The notes below the pieces were generated by a model. The model saw only the letters and a program-made list of their open reading frames with translations, made no database searches and was not told the origin of the DNA. This document shows positions 61,960-64,000 of a stretch of 64,000 nt of DNA, piece after piece. A program made the translations under genes and the position numbers. Origin of the DNA: Sphingobium sp. (GTDB taxonomy: Bacteria > Pseudomonadota > Alphaproteobacteria > Sphingomonadales > Sphingomonadaceae); assembly GCA_017984895.1 (NCBI GenBank), contig JAGNYO010000003.1, positions 1 to 64,000 of the forward strand, read 5' to 3'. Position 1 is the stretch's first letter, and the number at the start of each line of letters is the position of its first letter.

Positions 61960-61963
61960 GATC

Positions 61964-62521
61964 ATGATGAGAACAGCTACCATCGCCGTCGCACTGGGGC
62001 TTGGGGTATGCGCGCCCATATATGCGCAATCTGCTCCCGCCGGGCCAGACGATGCACGCGTGCGTCAGGTGATTGTCTATGGCGATGATCCTTGCCCGGT
62101 CGGCGAGGGAGACGAGATCCTCGTCTGCGCCCGGCAGGAGGAAAAGGACCGCTATCGCATCCCCAAGGAGCTGCGCGGCGAGGAAATCGGTTCCACCAAG
62201 AACGAGGCATGGACCAGCCGCGTCCGCTCGATCGAATATGTTGGCGTGGGCGGCACACAAAGCTGCTCGCCAGTAGGCAGCGCCGGTTTCAGCGGCTGTT
62301 TCTCCAAGATCGCAAAACAGGCCAAGGCCGAGCGGCAGGGGATGGGCGACAAGAGCTGGTCCGATCTGGTCGCAGCGGAGCGCGCGAAACGCCTGGGCAC
62401 CATCGACGCGGATTCGCAAGAGATAGAGGCGCGGGTGAAGGCCGAGGAAAAGGCGAAAGCAGCGTCAGACGCGCAGGCAGGCGGTGATACAACTGCCGCG
62501 CCCATGGCTGAGGAAAAATAA
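61964..62521 (+). CDS. Exported cysteine-containing protein of unknown function
   Basis: A 185-residue protein with a signal peptide (residues 1-22, ending IYAQS). Two pairs of cysteines: DDPCPVGEGDEILVCAR with the following RYRIPKELRG, and TQSCSPVGSAGFSGCF. The C-terminal third is a charged, Ala/Lys/Glu-rich helix. I do not recognise a family with a function; four periplasmic cysteines and a position beside dsbB and coq7 suggest disulfide bonds. AGAGGA upstream of the ATG; a second ATG follows at once. Confidence 0.75.
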   Translation: MMRTATIAVALGLGVCAPIYAQSAPAGPDDARVRQVIVYGDDPCPVGEGDEILVCARQEEKDRYRIPKELRGEEIGSTKNEAWTSRVRSIEYVGVGGTQSCSPVGSAGFSGCFSKIAKQAKAERQGMGDKSWSDLVAAERAKRLGTIDADSQEIEARVKAEEKAKAASDAQAGGDTTAAPMAEEK

Positions 62522-62546
62522 CATCAGGGCGGGCACTCAGTCCGCC

Positions 62547-62954
62547 CTATACCAGCCCCAGCCGGCCCAGCTCCGCCGCCATCATTGCGGGAAGGCTATC
62601 GCCGGCCAGCTCGCCGTCGCCCAGATCGCGGGGCGCGTCCTTCTCCTCCAGATAGCGCCAGCCCTGATGCGCGCGCTTTGGCGCCGGGACGACCGGGATA
62701 AGGCGCGGCTCGATCTTGAGCCAGTAGCGGCCCGCCTTGTTATCCTCGAAGCCGATCAGCGGACTGCGCCCCACGATGAGGCCGCCATGAATCCAGTAGA
62801 GCGAGCCGCCGACCAGTTCGTCCATGCGCTTGGGCGCATAACGGGTGGTGAGGTGGGCTTCGCCGTGCTCCTCCTCGGCGCGGCGCTGCAACCGCGCGGT
62901 GAGATCAGCAACACTGTCGCAGCCAAACGCGATCTTGGTGAGGTGCAAGGGCAT
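62547..62954 (-). CDS. DUF1489 family protein
   Basis: A 135-residue DUF1489 protein, restricted largely to alphaproteobacteria. Typical segments are LTKIAFGCDSVADLTARL, LTTRYAPKRMDEL, GSLYWIHGGLIVGRSPLIGFEDN and EPRLIPVVPAPKRAHQGWRYLE. Function unknown. It follows mgtE on the same strand with 31 bases between, so the two may be cotranscribed. Confidence 0.85.
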   Translation of the reverse strand: MPLHLTKIAFGCDSVADLTARLQRRAEEEHGEAHLTTRYAPKRMDELVGGSLYWIHGGLIVGRSPLIGFEDNKAGRYWLKIEPRLIPVVPAPKRAHQGWRYLEEKDAPRDLGDGELAGDSLPAMMAAELGRLGLV

Positions 62955-62985
62955 GGAACAGAAATGGCCTGAGAGCAGCGGCTGT

Positions 62986-64000
62986 TCAAGCGCCCGCGGT
63001 CAGGCCCGCCAGCGTTGCCAGCCCGAGAAAGGCGAAAAAGCCCATCGAATCGGTGATCATCGTCACGAAAATGGAGGAGGCCACCGCCGGGTCGGCATCG
63101 TAACGGTCGAAGATCAGCGGGATCGCGGCCCCCGCCACCCCGGCCGTGACGATGTTGGTGAGCATCGCCGCCGCAATCACTCCGCCCAGCGCCGGATTGC
63201 TGAACACGAGGGCGACACCGATGCCGATCACCACCGCCACCGTCGCGCCATTCAGGAACGCGACCCTGATCTCACGCACAATGGTGCGCCAGGTGTTGGA
63301 CGCGGTGATCTGGTTGGTGGCGAGCGCGCGCACCGTCACCGCCATCGTCTGGCTGCCCGCATTGCCGCCCACGCCCGCCACGATCGGCATCAGGGTGGCG
63401 AGCGCGACCATCTGCTCGATCGTGCCTTCAAACATGCGGATGACCGAGGAGGCGAGCAGCGCGGTAAGCAGGTTGGACAGCAGCCAGCGCACCCGCGCCT
63501 TATAGCTGTCCATCACCGGCTCGTTGATGTCGCCATCGCCCGCACCGGAGAGGCGCAAGATATCCTCGCCAGCTTCCTCCTGAACGATATGGAGGATGTC
63601 ATCGACGGTAATCATGCCCACCAGCCGCCCACCGGGATCGACCACGGCGGCGGAAATCAGCGCATATTTCTGAAAGCGCAGCGCGACTTCTTCCTGATCC
63701 ATATCGACCGGGATCAACGTCTGTTCCCGCTTCATCACATCAGCGATAGCGACCCAACGCGGGCAGGTGAGCAGCCAGGACAGCAGGCAGCAGCCAACCG
63801 GGTGATGCGCGGCGTTGACCACGTAGATTTCCCAGAAATCGCTGGTCATTGCGCTGCCCTCGCGCAGGAAATCGACCACCTGCCCAGCCGACCAGTGCTC
63901 AGGCACAGCGACGAGATCACGCTGCATCAGGCGCCCGGCGGATTCTTCCGGATAGGACAGCGCGCTCTCGATTGCGGCGCGGTCCTCCGGCTCCATCGCG
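62986..64000 (-). CDS. mgtE: Magnesium transporter MgtE, C-terminal part (cut by window edge)
   Basis: MgtE-type Mg2+ channel. Part of the cytoplasmic N domain, both CBS domains (RDLVAVPEHWSAGQVVDFL and MKREQTLIPVDMDQEEVALRF, then VDPGGRLVGMITVDDILHIV) and the five-helix pore with the signature PIVAGVGGNAGSQT are visible. The frame is open to base 64000, so the true start lies beyond the window; the ATG at 63994-63996 is internal to the N domain. DUF1489 follows. Confidence 0.93.
   Translation of the reverse strand, partial: AMEPEDRAAIESALSYPEESAGRLMQRDLVAVPEHWSAGQVVDFLREGSAMTSDFWEIYVVNAAHHPVGCCLLSWLLTCPRWVAIADVMKREQTLIPVDMDQEEVALRFQKYALISAAVVDPGGRLVGMITVDDILHIVQEEAGEDILRLSGAGDGDINEPVMDSYKARVRWLLSNLLTALLASSVIRMFEGTIEQMVALATLMPIVAGVGGNAGSQTMAVTVRALATNQITASNTWRTIVREIRVAFLNGATVAVVIGIGVALVFSNPALGGVIAAAMLTNIVTAGVAGAAIPLIFDRYDADPAVASSIFVTMITDSMGFFAFLGLATLAGLTAGA

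Noticed and set aside
1..64000. tRNA, rRNA, CRISPR arrays, prophage or integrative element
   Set aside because: Intergenic gaps were read for cloverleaf ends, regular spaced repeats, integrases and transposases; none was found.

Overview
The window is about 64 kb of GC-rich chromosome from an alphaproteobacterium, most likely a member of the Sphingomonadales. The call rests on gene content and arrangement rather than on any marker RNA: a Caulobacter-type cpa/tad pilus locus, an alphaproteobacterial RNase E with an acidic insert in its S1 domain and a C-terminal GWW motif, a class II GshA, Coq7/UbiA ubiquinone genes, MetX-MetW, a DciA-type helicase loader, and sucC joined to etfBA rather than to sucD. 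No rRNA, tRNA, CRISPR array, prophage or full insertion sequence was seen. Nearly all of the sequence is ordinary, densely packed core chromosome.

Layout. 1-4.5 kb: start of dnaE (cut by the left edge), a membrane-anchored arylsulfotransferase-like protein, a small hypothetical gene and lolD/lolC for lipoprotein export. 4.5-8.3 kb: a structured leader with a terminator-like hairpin, then sucC, etfB and etfA. 8.3-11.4 kb: a small membrane protein, mobA, a YegP-type protein, an FAD amino-acid oxidase/dehydrogenase and an alpha/beta hydrolase. 11.5-18.5 kb: cpaA-cpaB-cpaC-cpaD-cpaE-tadB-tadC, without the cpaF motor ATPase or any pilin. 18.6-24.4 kb: DUF1905 protein, a lipoprotein-type methyltransferase, prfB, PBP1A and AmiC. 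24.4-31.6 kb: a long rne leader, rne, an M48 protease with TPRs, a DsbA-like protein, a BamE-like lipoprotein, a cytochrome bc1 assembly chaperone and YceD. 31.7-39.6 kb: msrP-msrQ, a TPR/O-GlcNAc-transferase-like protein, hisC, a tandem PilZ protein and metX-metW. 39.7-48.6 kb: pmbA, nudC, mutY, dciA, two DsbA-like proteins and smc. 48.7-49.3 kb: a BrnT/BrnA toxin-antitoxin pair, the one clearly accessory module. 49.3-64 kb: ubiA, rsmE, gshA, a Zur-like regulator, dxs, nadD, rsfS, an inserted phytanoyl-CoA-dioxygenase-like gene with a palindromic miniature element, rlmH, an EnvC-like activator, ctpA, dsbB, coq7, an exported protein, DUF1489 and mgtE (cut by the right edge).

Functional themes. 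Envelope biogenesis is heavily represented: Lol export, BamE, PBP1A, AmiC and its probable EnvC-type activator, CtpA and the pilus. So is periplasmic thiol/methionine redox: three DsbA-like proteins, a DsbB-like protein and MsrPQ. Respiration and quinones are served by EtfAB, UbiA, Coq7 and the bc1 chaperone. Genes are commonly coupled by four-base NTGA stop/start overlaps, several using TTG and one apparently CTG as start codon.

The signals most worth following are: a 30-codon AT-rich island inside the ATPase signature region of smc; a structured, terminator-bearing leader or small RNA upstream of sucC; the apparent CTG start of nadD; and the insertion of a two-domain dioxygenase gene plus a palindromic miniature element into the otherwise conserved nadD-rsfS-rlmH gene order. 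I found no complete, obviously new multi-gene system; these are local anomalies.
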